This document shows positions 25,431 to 38,554 of a stretch of DNA of 64,000 bases, in pieces. The notes beneath the pieces were generated by a model, which saw only the letters and a program-made list of their open reading frames with translations, ran no database searches and was not told the DNA's origin. How positions within the stretch are numbered: the stretch's first letter is position 1; the number at the start of each line of letters is the position of its first letter. Origin of the DNA: Ophiura sarsii (taxonomy: Eukaryota; Echinodermata; Ophiuroidea; Amphilepidida; Ophiuridae); NCBI GenBank assembly GCA_035610835.1, contig JAYJML010000021.1, positions 496,001-560,000 of the forward strand. Direction: 5' to 3'. The translations under genes and the position numbers were made by a program.

Positions 25431-28400
25431 ATTTGATTTTTTTGAAAAAAATTGAAAGTGATGTAAAAACACATCTGTGTTGATTTTTGACTTTTCCTGA
25501 GTAATGCTATCTTGCTAGCTGCTCTATGCGCAGATACGAGCAACAATTGGATTTTTTTGAAAAAATTTGAAAGTGATGTAAAAACACATCTGTGTTGATT
25601 TTTGACTTTTCCTGAGTAATGCTATCTTGCTAGCTGCTCTATGCGCAGATCCGAGCAACAATTGGATTTTTTTGATAAAATTTGAAAGTGATGTAAAAAC
25701 ATATCTGTGTTGATTTTTGACTTTTCCTGAGTAATGCTATCTTGCTAGCTGCTCTATGCGCAGATACGAGCAACAATTGGATTTTTTTGAAAAAATTTGA
25801 AAGTGATGTAAAAACACATCTGTGTTGATTTTTGACTTTTCCTGAGTAATGCTATCTTGCTAGCTGCTCTATGCGCAGATACGAGCAACAATTGGATTTT
25901 TTTGAAAAAATTTGAAAGTGATGTAAAAACACATCTGTGTTGATTTTTGACTTTTCCTGAGTAATGCTATCTTGCTAGCTGCTCTATGCGCAGATCCGAG
26001 CAACAATTGGATTTTTTTGATAAAATTTGAAAGTGATGTAAAAACACATCTGTGTTGATTTTTGACTTTTCCTGAGTAATGCTATCTTGCTAGCTGCTCT
26101 ATGCGCAGATACGAGCAACGATTTGATTTTTTTGAAAATTATTAAAAGTGATGTAAAAACACATCTGTGTTGATTTTTGACTTTTCCTGAGTTATGCTAC
26201 CTTGCTAGCTGCTCTATGCGCCGATACGAGCAACAATTGGATTTTTTTGAAAAATTTTGAAAGTGATGTAAAAACACATCTGTGTTGATTTTTGACTTTT
26301 CCTGAGTAATGCTATCTTGCTAGCTGCTCTATGCGCAGATACGAGCAACAATTGGATTTTTTTGAAAAAATTTGAAAGTGATGTAAAAACACATCTGTGT
26401 TGATTTTTGACTTTTCCTGAGTAATGCTATCTTGCTAGCTGCTCTATGCGCAGATACGAGCAACAATTGGATTTTTTGAAAAAATTTGAAAGTGATGTAA
26501 AAACACATCTGTGTTGATTTTTGACTTTTCCTGAGTAATGTTATCTTGCTAGCTGCTCTATGCGCAGATCCGAGCAACAATTGGATTTTTTTGATAAAAT
26601 TTGAAAGTGATGTAAAAACATATCTGTGTTGATTTTTGACTTTTCCTGAGTAATGCTATCTTGCTAGCTGCTCTATGCGCAGATACGAGCAACAATTTGA
26701 TTTTTTTGAAAAAAATTGAAAGTGATGTAAAAACACATCTGTGTTGATTTTTGACTTTTCCTGAGTAATGCTATCTTGCTAGCTGCTCTATGCGCAGATA
26801 CGAGCAACGATTTGATTTTTTTGAAAATTATTAAAAGTGATGTAAAAACACATCTGTGTTGATTTTTGACTTTTCCTGAGTTATGCTACCTTGCTAGCTG
26901 CTCTATGCGCCGATACGAGCAACAATTGGATTTTTTTGAAAAAATTTGAAAGTGATGTAAAAACATATCTGTGTTGATTTTTGACTTTTCCTGAGTAATG
27001 CTATCTTGCTAGCTGCTCTATGCGCAGATACGAGCAACAATTGGATTTTTTTGAAAAAATTTGAAAGTGATGTAAAAACACATCTGTGTTGATTTTTGAC
27101 TTTTCCTGAGTAATGCTATCTTGCTAGCTGCTCTATGCGCAGATACGAGCAACAATTGGATTTTTTTGAAAAAATTTGAAAGTGATGTAAAAACACATCT
27201 GTGTTGATTTTTGACTTTTCCTGAGTAATGCTATCTTGCTAGCTGCTCTATGCGCAGATCCGAGCAACAATTGGATTTTTTTGATAAAATTTGAAAGTGA
27301 TGTAAAAACACATCTGTGTTGATTTTTGACTTTTCCTGAGTAATGCTATCTTGCTAGCTGCTCTATGCGCAGATACGAGCAACGATTTGATTTTTTTGAA
27401 AATTATTAAAAGTGATGTAAAAACACATCTGTGTTGATTTTTGACTTTTCCTGAGTTATGCTACCTTGCTAGCTGCTCTATGCGCCGATACGAGCAACAA
27501 TTGGATTTTTTTGAAAAATTTTGAAAGTGATGTAAAAACACATCTGTGTTGATTTTTGACTTTTCCTGAGTAATGCTATCTTGCTAGCTGCTCTATGCGC
27601 AGATACGAGCAACAATTGGATTTTTTTGAAAAAATTTGAAAGTGATGTAAAAACACATCTGTGTTGATTTTTGACTTTTCCTGAGTAATGCTATCTTGCT
27701 AGCTGCTCTATGCGCAGATCCGAGCAACAATTGGATTTTTTTGATAAAATTTGAAAGTGATGTAAAAACACATCTGTGTTGATTTTTGACTTTTCCTGAG
27801 TAATGCTATCTTGCTAGCTGCTCTATGCGCAGATACGAGCAACGATTTGATTTTTTTGAAAATTATTAAAAGTGATGTAAAAACACATCTGTGTTGATTT
27901 TTGACTTTTCCTGAGTTATGCTACCTTGCTAGCTGCTCTATGCGCCGATACGAGCAACAATTGGATTTTTTTGAAAAATTTTGAAAGTGATGTAAAAACA
28001 CATCTGTGTTGATTTTTGACTTTTCCTGAGTAATGCTATCTTGCTAGCTGCTCTATGCGCAGATACGAGCAACAATTGGATTTTTTTGAAAAAATTTGAA
28101 AGTGATGTAAAAACACATCTGTGTTGATTTTTGACTTTTCCTGAGTAATGCTATCTTGCTAGCTGCTCTATGCGCAGATACGAGCAACAATTGGATTTTT
28201 TGAAAAAATTTGAAAGTGATGTAAAAACACATCTGTGTTGATTTTTGACTTTTCCTGAGTAATGCTATCTTGCTAGCTGCTCTATGCGCAGATCCGAGCA
28301 ACAATTGGATTTTTTTGATAAAATTTGAAAGTGATGTAAAAACATATCTGTGTTGATTTTTGACTTTTCCTGAGTAATGCTATCTTGCTAGCTGCTCTAT

Positions 28401-31400
28401 GCGCAGATACGAGCAACAATTTGATTTTTTTGAAAAAAATTGAAAGTGATGTAAAAACACATCTGTGTTGATTTTTGACTTTTCCTGAGTAATGCTATCT
28501 TGCTAGCTGCTCTATGCGCAGATACGAGCAACGATTTGATTTTTTTGAAAATTATTAAAAGTGATGTAAAAACACATCTGTGTTGATTTTTGACTTTTCC
28601 TGAGTTATGCTACCTTGCTAGCTGCTCTATGCGCCGATACGAGCAACAATTGGATTTTTTTGAAAAAATTTGAAAGTGATGTAAAAACATATCTGTGTTG
28701 ATTTTTGACTTTTCCTGAGTAATGCTATCTTGCTAGCTGCTCTATGCGCAGATACGAGCAACAATTGGATTTTTTTGAAAAAATTTGAAAGTGATGTAAA
28801 AACACATCTGTGTTGATTTTTGACTTTTCCTGAGTAATGCTATCTTGCTAGCTGCTCTATGCGCAGATACGAGCAACAATTGGATTTTTTTGAAAAAATT
28901 TGAAAGTGATGTAAAAACACATCTGTGTTGATTTTTGACTTTTCCTGAGTAATGCTATCTTGCTAGCTGCTCTATGCGCAGATCCGAGCAACAATTGGAT
29001 TTTTTTGATAAAATTTGAAAGTGATGTAAAAACACATCTGTGTTGATTTTTGACTTTTCCTGAGTAATGCTATCTTGCTAGCTGCTCTATGCGCAGATAC
29101 GAGCAACGATTTGATTTTTTTGAAAATTATTAAAAGTGATGTAAAAACACATCTGTGTTGATTTTTGACTTTTCCTGAGTTATGCTACCTTGCTAGCTGC
29201 TCTATGCGCCGATACGAGCAACAATTGGATTTTTTTGAAAAATTTTGAAAGTGATGTAAAAACACATCTGTGTTGATTTTTGACTTTTCCTGAGTAATGC
29301 TATCTTGCTAGCTGCTCTATGCGCAGATACGAGCAACAATTGGATTTTTTTGAAAAAATTTGAAAGTGATGTAAAAACACATCTGTGTTGATTTTTGACT
29401 TTTCCTGAGTAATGCTATCTTGCTAGCTGCTCTATGCGCAGATACGAGCAACAATTGGATTTTTTGAAAAAATTTGAAAGTGATGTAAAAACACATCTGT
29501 GTTGATTTTTGACTTTTCCTGAGTAATGCTATCTTGCTAGCTGCTCTATGCGCAGATCCGAGCAACAATTGGATTTTTTTGATAAAATTTGAAAGTGATG
29601 TAAAAACATATCTGTGTTGATTTTTGACTTTTCCTGAGTAATGCTATCTTGCTAGCTGCTCTATGCGCAGATACGAGCAACAATTTGATTTTTTTGAAAA
29701 AAATTGAAAGTGATGTAAAAACACATCTGTGTTGATTTTTGACTTTTCCTGAGTAATGCTATCTTGCTAGCTGCTCTATGCGCAGATACGAGCAACGATT
29801 TGATTTTTTTGAAAATTATTAAAAGTGATGTAAAAACACATCTGTGTTGATTTTTGACTTTTCCTGAGTTATGCTACCTTGCTAGCTGCTCTATGCGCCG
29901 ATACGAGCAACAATTGGATTTTTTTGAAAAAATTTGAAAGTGATGTAAAAACATATCTGTGTTGATTTTTGACTTTTCCTGAGTAATGCTATCTTGCTAG
30001 CTGCTCTATGCGCAGATACGAGCAACAATTTGATTTTTTTGAAAAAAATTGAAAGTGATGTAAAAACACATCTGTGTTGATTTTTGACTTTTCCTGAGTA
30101 ATGCTATCTTGCTAGCTGCTCTATGCGCAGATACGAGCAACAATTGGATTTTTTTGAAAAAATTTGAAAGTGATGTAAAAACACATCTGTGTTGATTTTT
30201 GACTTTTCCTGAGTAATGCTATCTTGCTAGCTGCTCTATGCGCAGATCCGAGCAACAATTGGATTTTTTTGATAAAATTTGAAAGTGATGTAAAAACATA
30301 TCTGTGTTGATTTTTGACTTTTCCTGAGTAATGCTATCTTGCTAGCTGCTCTATGCGCAGATACGAGCAACAATTGGATTTTTTTGAAAAAATTTGAAAG
30401 TGATGTAAAAACACATCTGTGTTGATTTTTGACTTTTCCTGAGTAATGCTATCTTGCTAGCTGCTCTATGCGCAGATACGAGCAACAATTGGATTTTTTT
30501 GAAAAAATTTGAAAGTGATGTAAAAACACATCTGTGTTGATTTTTGACTTTTCCTGAGTAATGCTATCTTGCTAGCTGCTCTATGCGCAGATCCGAGCAA
30601 CAATTGGATTTTTTTGATAAAATTTGAAAGTGATGTAAAAACACATCTGTGTTGATTTTTGACTTTTCCTGAGTAATGCTATCTTGCTAGCTGCTCTATG
30701 CGCAGATACGAGCAACGATTTGATTTTTTTGAAAATTATTAAAAGTGATGTAAAAACACATCTGTGTTGATTTTTGACTTTTCCTGAGTTATGCTACCTT
30801 GCTAGCTGCTCTATGCGCCGATACGAGCAACAATTGGATTTTTTTGAAAAATTTTGAAAGTGATGTAAAAACACATCTGTGTTGATTTTTGACTTTTCCT
30901 GAGTAATGCTATCTTGCTAGCTGCTCTATGCGCAGATACGAGCAACAATTGGATTTTTTTGAAAAAATTTGAAAGTGATGTAAAAACACATCTGTGTTGA
31001 TTTTTGACTTTTCCTGAGTAATGCTATCTTGCTAGCTGCTCTATGCGCAGATACGAGCAACAATTGGATTTTTTGAAAAAATTTGAAAGTGATGTAAAAA
31101 CACATCTGTGTTGATTTTTGACTTTTCCTGAGTAATGTTATCTTGCTAGCTGCTCTATGCGCAGATCCGAGCAACAATTGGATTTTTTTGATAAAATTTG
31201 AAAGTGATGTAAAAACATATCTGTGTTGATTTTTGACTTTTCCTGAGTAATGCTATCTTGCTAGCTGCTCTATGCGCAGATACGAGCAACAATTTGATTT
31301 TTTTGAAAAAAATTGAAAGTGATGTAAAAACACATCTGTGTTGATTTTTGACTTTTCCTGAGTAATGCTATCTTGCTAGCTGCTCTATGCGCAGATACGA

Positions 31401-34400
31401 GCAACGATTTGATTTTTTTGAAAATTATTAAAAGTGATGTAAAAACACATCTGTGTTGATTTTTGACTTTTCCTGAGTTATGCTACCTTGCTAGCTGCTC
31501 TATGCGCCGATACGAGCAACAATTGGATTTTTTTGAAAAAATTTGAAAGTGATGTAAAAACATATCTGTGTTGATTTTTGACTTTTCCTGAGTAATGCTA
31601 TCTTGCTAGCTGCTCTATGCGCAGATACGAGCAACAATTGGATTTTTTTGAAAAAATTTGAAAGTGATGTAAAAACACATCTGTGTTGATTTTTGACTTT
31701 TCCTGAGTAATGCTATCTTGCTAGCTGCTCTATGCGCAGATACGAGCAACAATTGGATTTTTTTGAAAAAATTTGAAAGTGATGTAAAAACACATCTGTG
31801 TTGATTTTTGACTTTTCCTGAGTAATGCTATCTTGCTAGCTGCTCTATGCGCAGATCCGAGCAACAATTGGATTTTTTTGATAAAATTTGAAAGTGATGT
31901 AAAAACACATCTGTGTTGATTTTTGACTTTTCCTGAGTAATGCTATCTTGCTAGCTGCTCTATGCGCAGATACGAGCAACGATTTGATTTTTTTGAAAAT
32001 TATTAAAAGTGATGTAAAAACACATCTGTGTTGATTTTTGACTTTTCCTGAGTTATGCTACCTTGCTAGCTGCTCTATGCGCCGATACGAGCAACAATTG
32101 GATTTTTTTGAAAAATTTTGAAAGTGATGTAAAAACACATCTGTGTTGATTTTTGACTTTTCCTGAGTAATGCTATCTTGCTAGCTGCTCTATGCGCAGA
32201 TACGAGCAACAATTGGATTTTTTTGAAAAAATTTGAAAGTGATGTAAAAACACATCTGTGTTGATTTTTGACTTTTCCTGAGTAATGCTATCTTGCTAGC
32301 TGCTCTATGCGCAGATCCGAGCAACAATTGGATTTTTTTGATAAAATTTGAAAGTGATGTAAAAACACATCTGTGTTGATTTTTGACTTTTCCTGAGTAA
32401 TGCTATCTTGCTAGCTGCTCTATGCGCAGATACGAGCAACGATTTGATTTTTTTGAAAATTATTAAAAGTGATGTAAAAACACATCTGTGTTGATTTTTG
32501 ACTTTTCCTGAGTTATGCTACCTTGCTAGCTGCTCTATGCGCCGATACGAGCAACAATTGGATTTTTTTGAAAAATTTTGAAAGTGATGTAAAAACACAT
32601 CTGTGTTGATTTTTGACTTTTCCTGAGTAATGCTATCTTGCTAGCTGCTCTATGCGCAGATACGAGCAACAATTGGATTTTTTTGAAAAAATTTGAAAGT
32701 GATGTAAAAACACATCTGTGTTGATTTTTGACTTTTCCTGAGTAATGCTATCTTGCTAGCTGCTCTATGCGCAGATACGAGCAACAATTGGATTTTTTGA
32801 AAAAATTTGAAAGTGATGTAAAAACACATCTGTGTTGATTTTTGACTTTTCCTGAGTAATGCTATCTTGCTAGCTGCTCTATGCGCAGATCCGAGCAACA
32901 ATTGGATTTTTTTGATAAAATTTGAAAGTGATGTAAAAACATATCTGTGTTGATTTTTGACTTTTCCTGAGTAATGCTATCTTGCTAGCTGCTCTATGCG
33001 CAGATACGAGCAACAATTTGATTTTTTTGAAAAAAATTGAAAGTGATGTAAAAACACATCTGTGTTGATTTTTGACTTTTCCTGAGTAATGCTATCTTGC
33101 TAGCTGCTCTATGCGCAGATACGAGCAACGATTTGATTTTTTTGAAAATTATTAAAAGTGATGTAAAAACACATCTGTGTTGATTTTTGACTTTTCCTGA
33201 GTTATGCTACCTTGCTAGCTGCTCTATGCGCCGATACGAGCAACAATTGGATTTTTTTGAAAAAATTTGAAAGTGATGTAAAAACATATCTGTGTTGATT
33301 TTTGACTTTTCCTGAGTAATGCTATCTTGCTAGCTGCTCTATGCGCAGATACGAGCAACAATTGGATTTTTTTGAAAAAATTTGAAAGTGATGTAAAAAC
33401 ACATCTGTGTTGATTTTTGACTTTTCCTGAGTAATGCTATCTTGCTAGCTGCTCTATGCGCAGATACGAGCAACAATTGGATTTTTTTGAAAAAATTTGA
33501 AAGTGATGTAAAAACACATCTGTGTTGATTTTTGACTTTTCCTGAGTAATGCTATCTTGCTAGCTGCTCTATGCGCAGATCCGAGCAACAATTGGATTTT
33601 TTTGATAAAATTTGAAAGTGATGTAAAAACACATCTGTGTTGATTTTTGACTTTTCCTGAGTAATGCTATCTTGCTAGCTGCTCTATGCGCAGATACGAG
33701 CAACGATTTGATTTTTTTGAAAATTATTAAAAGTGATGTAAAAACACATCTGTGTTGATTTTTGACTTTTCCTGAGTTATGCTACCTTGCTAGCTGCTCT
33801 ATGCGCCGATACGAGCAACAATTGGATTTTTTTGAAAAATTTTGAAAGTGATGTAAAAACACATCTGTGTTGATTTTTGACTTTTCCTGAGTAATGCTAT
33901 CTTGCTAGCTGCTCTATGCGCAGATACGAGCAACAATTGGATTTTTTTGAAAAAATTTGAAAGTGATGTAAAAACACATCTGTGTTGATTTTTGACTTTT
34001 CCTGAGTAATGCTATCTTGCTAGCTGCTCTATGCGCAGATACGAGCAACAATTGGATTTTTTGAAAAAATTTGAAAGTGATGTAAAAACACATCTGTGTT
34101 GATTTTTGACTTTTCCTGAGTAATGCTATCTTGCTAGCTGCTCTATGCGCAGATCCGAGCAACAATTGGATTTTTTTGATAAAATTTGAAAGTGATGTAA
34201 AAACATATCTGTGTTGATTTTTGACTTTTCCTGAGTAATGCTATCTTGCTAGCTGCTCTATGCGCAGATACGAGCAACAATTTGATTTTTTTGAAAAAAA
34301 TTGAAAGTGATGTAAAAACACATCTGTGTTGATTTTTGACTTTTCCTGAGTAATGCTATCTTGCTAGCTGCTCTATGCGCAGATACGAGCAACGATTTGA

Positions 34401-34620
34401 TTTTTTTGAAAATTATTAAAAGTGATGTAAAAACACATCTGTGTTGATTTTTGACTTTTCCTGAGTTATGCTACCTTGCTAGCTGCTCTATGCGCCGATA
34501 CGAGCAACAATTGGATTTTTTTGAAAAAATTTGAAAGTGATGTAAAAACATATCTGTGTTGATTTTTGACTTTTCCTGAGTAATGCTATCTTGCTAGCTG
34601 CTCTATGCGCAGATACGAGC
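23612..34620 (+). repeat. 4,597-bp, 40-monomer higher-order repeat, about 2.4 copies
   Basis: A period of 4,597 bp (40 x 115 minus 3) holds at every landmark checked: 23701/28298, 24720/29317/33914, 26329/30926 and 28053/32650. Marker spacing within one unit is 690, 920, 690, 575, 460, 690 and 575 bp, and this order repeats. Three six-T monomers of 114 bp account for the minus 3. A private gttatctt at about 26539 recurs at 31136, so it predates the amplification. The third copy stops matching near 34620, where aattgg replaces the expected aatttg. Confidence 0.88.
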
Positions 34621-35640
34621 AACAATTGGATTTTTTTGAAAAAATTTGAAAGTGATGTAAAAACACATCTGTGTTGATTTTTGACTTTTCCTGAGTAATG
34701 CTATCTTGCTAGCTGCTCTATGCGCAGATCCGAGCAACAATTGGATTTTTTTGATAAAATTTGAAAGTGATGTAAAAACACATCTGTGTTGATTTTTGAC
34801 TTTTCCTGAGTAATGCTATCTTGCTAGCTGCTCTATGCGCAGATACGAGCAACGATTTGATTTTTTTGAAAATTATTAAAAGTGATGTAAAAACACATCT
34901 GTGTTGATTTTTGACTTTTCCTGAGTTATGCTACCTTGCTAGCTGCTCTATGCGCCGATACGAGCAACAATTGGATTTTTTTGAAAAATTTTGAAAGTGA
35001 TGTAAAAACACATCTGTGTTGATTTTTGACTTTTCCTGAGTAATGCTATCTTGCTAGCTGCTCTATGCGCAGATACGAGCAACAATTGGATTTTTTTGAA
35101 AAAATTTGAAAGTGATGTAAAAACACATCTGTGTTGATTTTTGACTTTTCCTGAGTAATGCTATCTTGCTAGCTGCTCTATGCGCAGATACGAGCAACAA
35201 TTGGATTTTTTGAAAAAATTTGAAAGTGATGTAAAAACACATCTGTGTTGATTTTTGACTTTTCCTGAGTAATGCTATCTTGCTAGCTGCTCTATGCGCA
35301 GATCCGAGCAACAATTGGATTTTTTTGATAAAATTTGAAAGTGATGTAAAAACATATCTGTGTTGATTTTTGACTTTTCCTGAGTAATGCTATCTTGCTA
35401 GCTGCTCTATGCGCAGATACGAGCAACAATTTGATTTTTTTGAAAAAAATTGAAAGTGATGTAAAAACACATCTGTGTTGATTTTTGACTTTTCCTGAGT
35501 AATGCTATCTTGCTAGCTGCTCTATGCGCAGATACGAGCAACGATTTGATTTTTTTGAAAATTATTAAAAGTGATGTAAAAACACATCTGTGTTGATTTT
35601 TGACTTTTCCTGAGTTATGCTACCTTGCTAGCTGCTCTAT
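34621..35640 (+). repeat. Left monomers between the 4,597-bp HOR and the 911-bp pair
   Basis: About nine monomers in a four-plus-six block order, made of subtypes used in the HOR but with part of the HOR order missing. It looks like an HOR unit with an internal deletion of several monomers. No non-satellite sequence is seen. Confidence 0.75.
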
Positions 35641-36551
35641 GCGCCGATACGAGCAACAATTGGATTTTTTTGAAAAAATTTGAAAGTGATGTAAAAACAT
35701 ATCTGTGTTGATTTTTGACTTTTCCTGAGTAATGCTATCTTGCTAGCTGCTCTATGCGCAGATACGAGCAACAATTGGATTTTTTTGAAAAAATTTGAAA
35801 GTGATGTAAAAACACATCTGTGTTGATTTTTGACTTTTCCTGAGTAATGCTATCTTGCTAGCTGCTCTTTGCGCAGATACGAGCAACAATTGGATTTTTT
35901 TGAAAAAATTTGAAAGTGATGTAAAAACACATCTGTGTTGATTTTTGACTTTTCCTGAGTAATGCTATCTTGCTATGCGCAGATACGAGCAACGATTTGA
36001 TTTTTTTGAAAATTATTAAAAGTGATGTAAAAACACATCTGTGTTGATTTTTGACTTTTCCTGAGTTATGCTACCTTGCTAGCTGCTCTATTCGCCGATA
36101 CGAGCAACAATTGGATTTTTTTGATAAAATTTGAAAGTGATGTAAAAACATATCTGTGTTGATTTTTGACTTTTCCTGAGTAATGCTATCTTGCTAGCTG
36201 CTCTATGCGCAGATACGAGCAACAATTGGATTTTTTTGAAAAAAATTGAAAGTGATGTAAAAACACATCTGTGTTGATTTTTGACTTTTCCTGAATAATG
36301 CTATCTTGCTAGCTGCTCTATGCGCAGATACGAGCAACAATTTGATTTTTTTGAAAAAAATTGAAAGTGATGTAAAAACACATCTGTGTTGATTTTTGAC
36401 TTTTCCTGAGTAATGCTATCTTGCTAGCTGCTCTATGCGCAGATACGAGCAACGATTTGATTTTTTTGAAAATTATTAAAAGTGATGTAAAAACACATCT
36501 GTGTTGATTTTTGACTTTTCCTGAGTTATGCTACCTTGCTAGCTGCTCTAT
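35641..36551 (+). repeat. 911-bp tandem duplication, copy 1
   Basis: Eight monomers, one with the nine-base deletion (8 x 115 minus 9 = 911), recur immediately downstream. Shared marks are ctctttgcgc, the deletion at 35973/36884 and ctattcgccg at 36088/36999. This is the same block that appears at about 19340-20330. Confidence 0.82.
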
Positions 36552-37200
36552 GCGCCGATACGAGCAACAATTGGATTTTTTTGAAAAAATTTGAAAGTGA
36601 TGTAAAAACATATCTGTGTTGATTTTTGACTTTTCCTGAGTAATGCTATCTTGCTAGCTGCTCTATGCGCAGATACGAGCAACAATTGGATTTTTTTGAA
36701 AAAATTTGAAAGTGATGTAAAAACACATCTGTGTTGATTTTTGACTTTTCCTGAGTAATGCTATCTTGCTAGCTGCTCTTTGCGCAGATACGAGCAACAA
36801 TTGGATTTTTTTGAAAAAATTTGAAAGTGATGTAAAAACACATCTGTGTTGATTTTTGACTTTTCCTGAGTAATGCTATCTTGCTATGCGCAGATACGAG
36901 CAACGATTTGATTTTTTTGAAAATTATTAAAAGTGATGTAAAAACACATCTGTGTTGATTTTTGACTTTTCCTGAGTTATGCTACCTTGCTAGCTGCTCT
37001 ATTCGCCGATACGAGCAACAATTGGATTTTTTTGATAAAATTTGAAAGTGATGTAAAAACATATCTGTGTTGATTTTTGACTTTTCCTGAGTAATGCTAT
37101 CTTGCTAGCTGCTCTATGCGCAGATACGAGCAACAATTGGATTTTTTTGAAAAAAATTGAAAGTGATGTAAAAACACATCTGTGTTGATTTTTGACTTTT
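36552..37200 (+). repeat. 911-bp tandem duplication, copy 2 (shortened)
   Basis: This matches copy 1 until about 37200 and then lacks the monomer with cctgaataatg, going directly to the aacgatttg marker. The loss of one monomer is the only clear difference seen. Confidence 0.75.
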
Positions 37201-37429
37201 CCTGAGTAATGCTATCTTGCTAGCTGCTCTATGCGCAGATACGAGCAACGATTTGATTTTTTTGAAAATTATTAAAAGTGATGTAAAAACACATCTGTGT
37301 TGATTTTTGACTTTTCCTGAGTTATGCTACCTTGCTAGCTGCTCTATGCGCCGATACGAGCAACAATTGGATTTTTTTGAAAAAATTTGAAAGTGATGTA
37401 AAAACACATCTGTGTTGATTTTTGACTTT

Positions 37430-38424
37430 TCCTGAGTAATGCTACCTTGCTAGCTGCTCTATGCGCCCATACGAGTAACAATTGGATTTTTTTGAAAAAA
37501 TTTGAAAGTGATGTAAAAACACATCTGTGTTGATTTTTGACTTTTCCTGAGTAATGCTACCTTGCTAGCTGCTCTATGCGCCCGTACGAGCAACAATTGG
37601 ATTTTTTTGAAAAAATTTGAAAGTGATGTAAATACATATATGTGTTGATTTTTGACTTTTCCTGAGTAATGCTACCTTGGTAGCTGCTCTATGCGCAGAT
37701 ACGAGCAACAATTGGATTTTTTTGAAAAAATTTGAAAGTGATGTAAAAACACATATGTGTTGATTTTTGACTTTTCCTGAGTAATGCTATCTTGCTAGCT
37801 GCTCTATGCGCCGATACGAGCAACAATTGGATTTTTTTGATAAAATTTGAAAGTGATGTAAAAACATATCTGTGTTGATTTTTGACTTTTCCTGAGTAAT
37901 GCTATCTTGCTAGCTGCTCTATGCGCAGATACGAGCAACAATTGGATTTTTTTGAAAAAATTTGAAAGTGATGTAAAAACACATCTGTGTTGATTTTTGA
38001 CTTTTCCTGAGTAATGCTACCTTGCTAGCTGCTCTATGCGCCCATACGAGTAACAATTGGATTTTTTTGAAAAAATTTGAAAGTGATGTAAAAACACATC
38101 TGTGTTGATTTTTGACTTTTCCTGAGTAATGCTATCTTGCTAGCTGCTCTATGCGCAGATACGAGCAACAATTGGATTTTTTTGAAAAAATTTGAAAGTG
38201 ATGTAAAAACACATCTGTGTTGATTTTTGACTTTTCCTGAGTAATGCTATCTTGCTAGCTGCTCTATGCGCAGATACGAGCAACGATTTGATTTTTTTGA
38301 AAATTATTAAAAGTGATGTAAAAACACATCTGTGTTGATTTTTGACTTTTCCTGAGTTATGCTACCTTGCTAGCTGCTCTATGCGCAGATACGAGCAACA
38401 ATTGGATTTTTTTGAATTTTTTTT
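37430..38424 (+). repeat. Hybrid left monomers next to the junction
   Basis: Monomers here still have the 115-bp length and left orientation but are enriched in right-family bases: gctacc in the core, gcgcccatac near 37465 and 38041, and gcgcccgtac near 37581. Near 37631 and 37679 lie the rare variants aaatacatatatgtg and ccttggtag. The final tail at about 38401-38425 has an unusual gaattttttttaaag. The same hybrid variants occur sparsely elsewhere, at about 1780, 2692, 13132 and 14043 (gcgcccatac) and 8188-8300 and 9798-9910 (ccttggtag). They look like intermediates between the families. Confidence 0.7.
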
Positions 38425-38554
38425 AAAGTGATGTAAAAACACATCTGTGTTGATTTCCGACTTTTCCTGAGTAATGCTACCTTGCTAGCTGCTCTATGCG
38501 CTCGATACTCAGGAAAAGTCGGAAATCAACACGGATGTGTTTTTACATCACTTT
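38425..38554. repeat. Inverted repeat at the orientation switch
   Basis: The left arm is 38425-38473 and the right arm 38506-38554. They are 49 bp each and pair at 48 positions; the one mismatch is at 38446. The 32-bp spacer 38474-38505 holds the left-oriented end of a core followed by gcgctcga. The last left-oriented repeat carries right-family states (ttccgac, gctacc), so the switch lies inside right-type sequence. Left-derived gatac and right-derived tactcagg share TAC at 38506-38508, which suggests a join at three bases of microhomology. Single-stranded DNA here could fold into a hairpin. Confidence 0.85.

Larger units (their letters stand above)
1..38505 (+). repeat. Left satellite array, 115-bp monomer
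   Basis: About 334 head-to-tail copies of a 115-bp monomer fill this stretch with no unique sequence between them. The repeat is seen directly: tgatgtaaaaaca recurs at 1, 116, 231 and onward at 115-bp steps. Length variants of 106, 111-114 and 116 bp come from small indels. Each monomer has three parts: tgatgtaaaaacac with a short dyad, a 43-bp core, and an AT-rich tail with T7 and A6 runs. Diagnostic left-family states are gctatc in the core (right family: gctacc), gcgcagatac (right: gcgcccgatac) and tttttgac (right: tttccgac). Satellite of this kind is usually heterochromatic; a centromeric role is possible but unproven. The array continues beyond the left edge. Confidence 0.98.

Noticed and set aside
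1..38505. CRISPR array
   Set aside because: Repeats are directly adjacent with no unique spacers, the unit is 115 bp and no cas genes are present.
38425..38554. Terminal inverted repeats of a transposon or foldback element
   Set aside because: The arms are ordinary satellite sequence, the spacer is only 32 bp of core, and no target-site duplication or transposase was seen.
38425..38554. Pure fold-back sequencing artefact
   Set aside because: A fold-back would give the same family and same subtypes in mirror order. The two sides differ in monomer length and bases over tens of kilobases. An assembly misjoin of two real arrays cannot be excluded from sequence alone.
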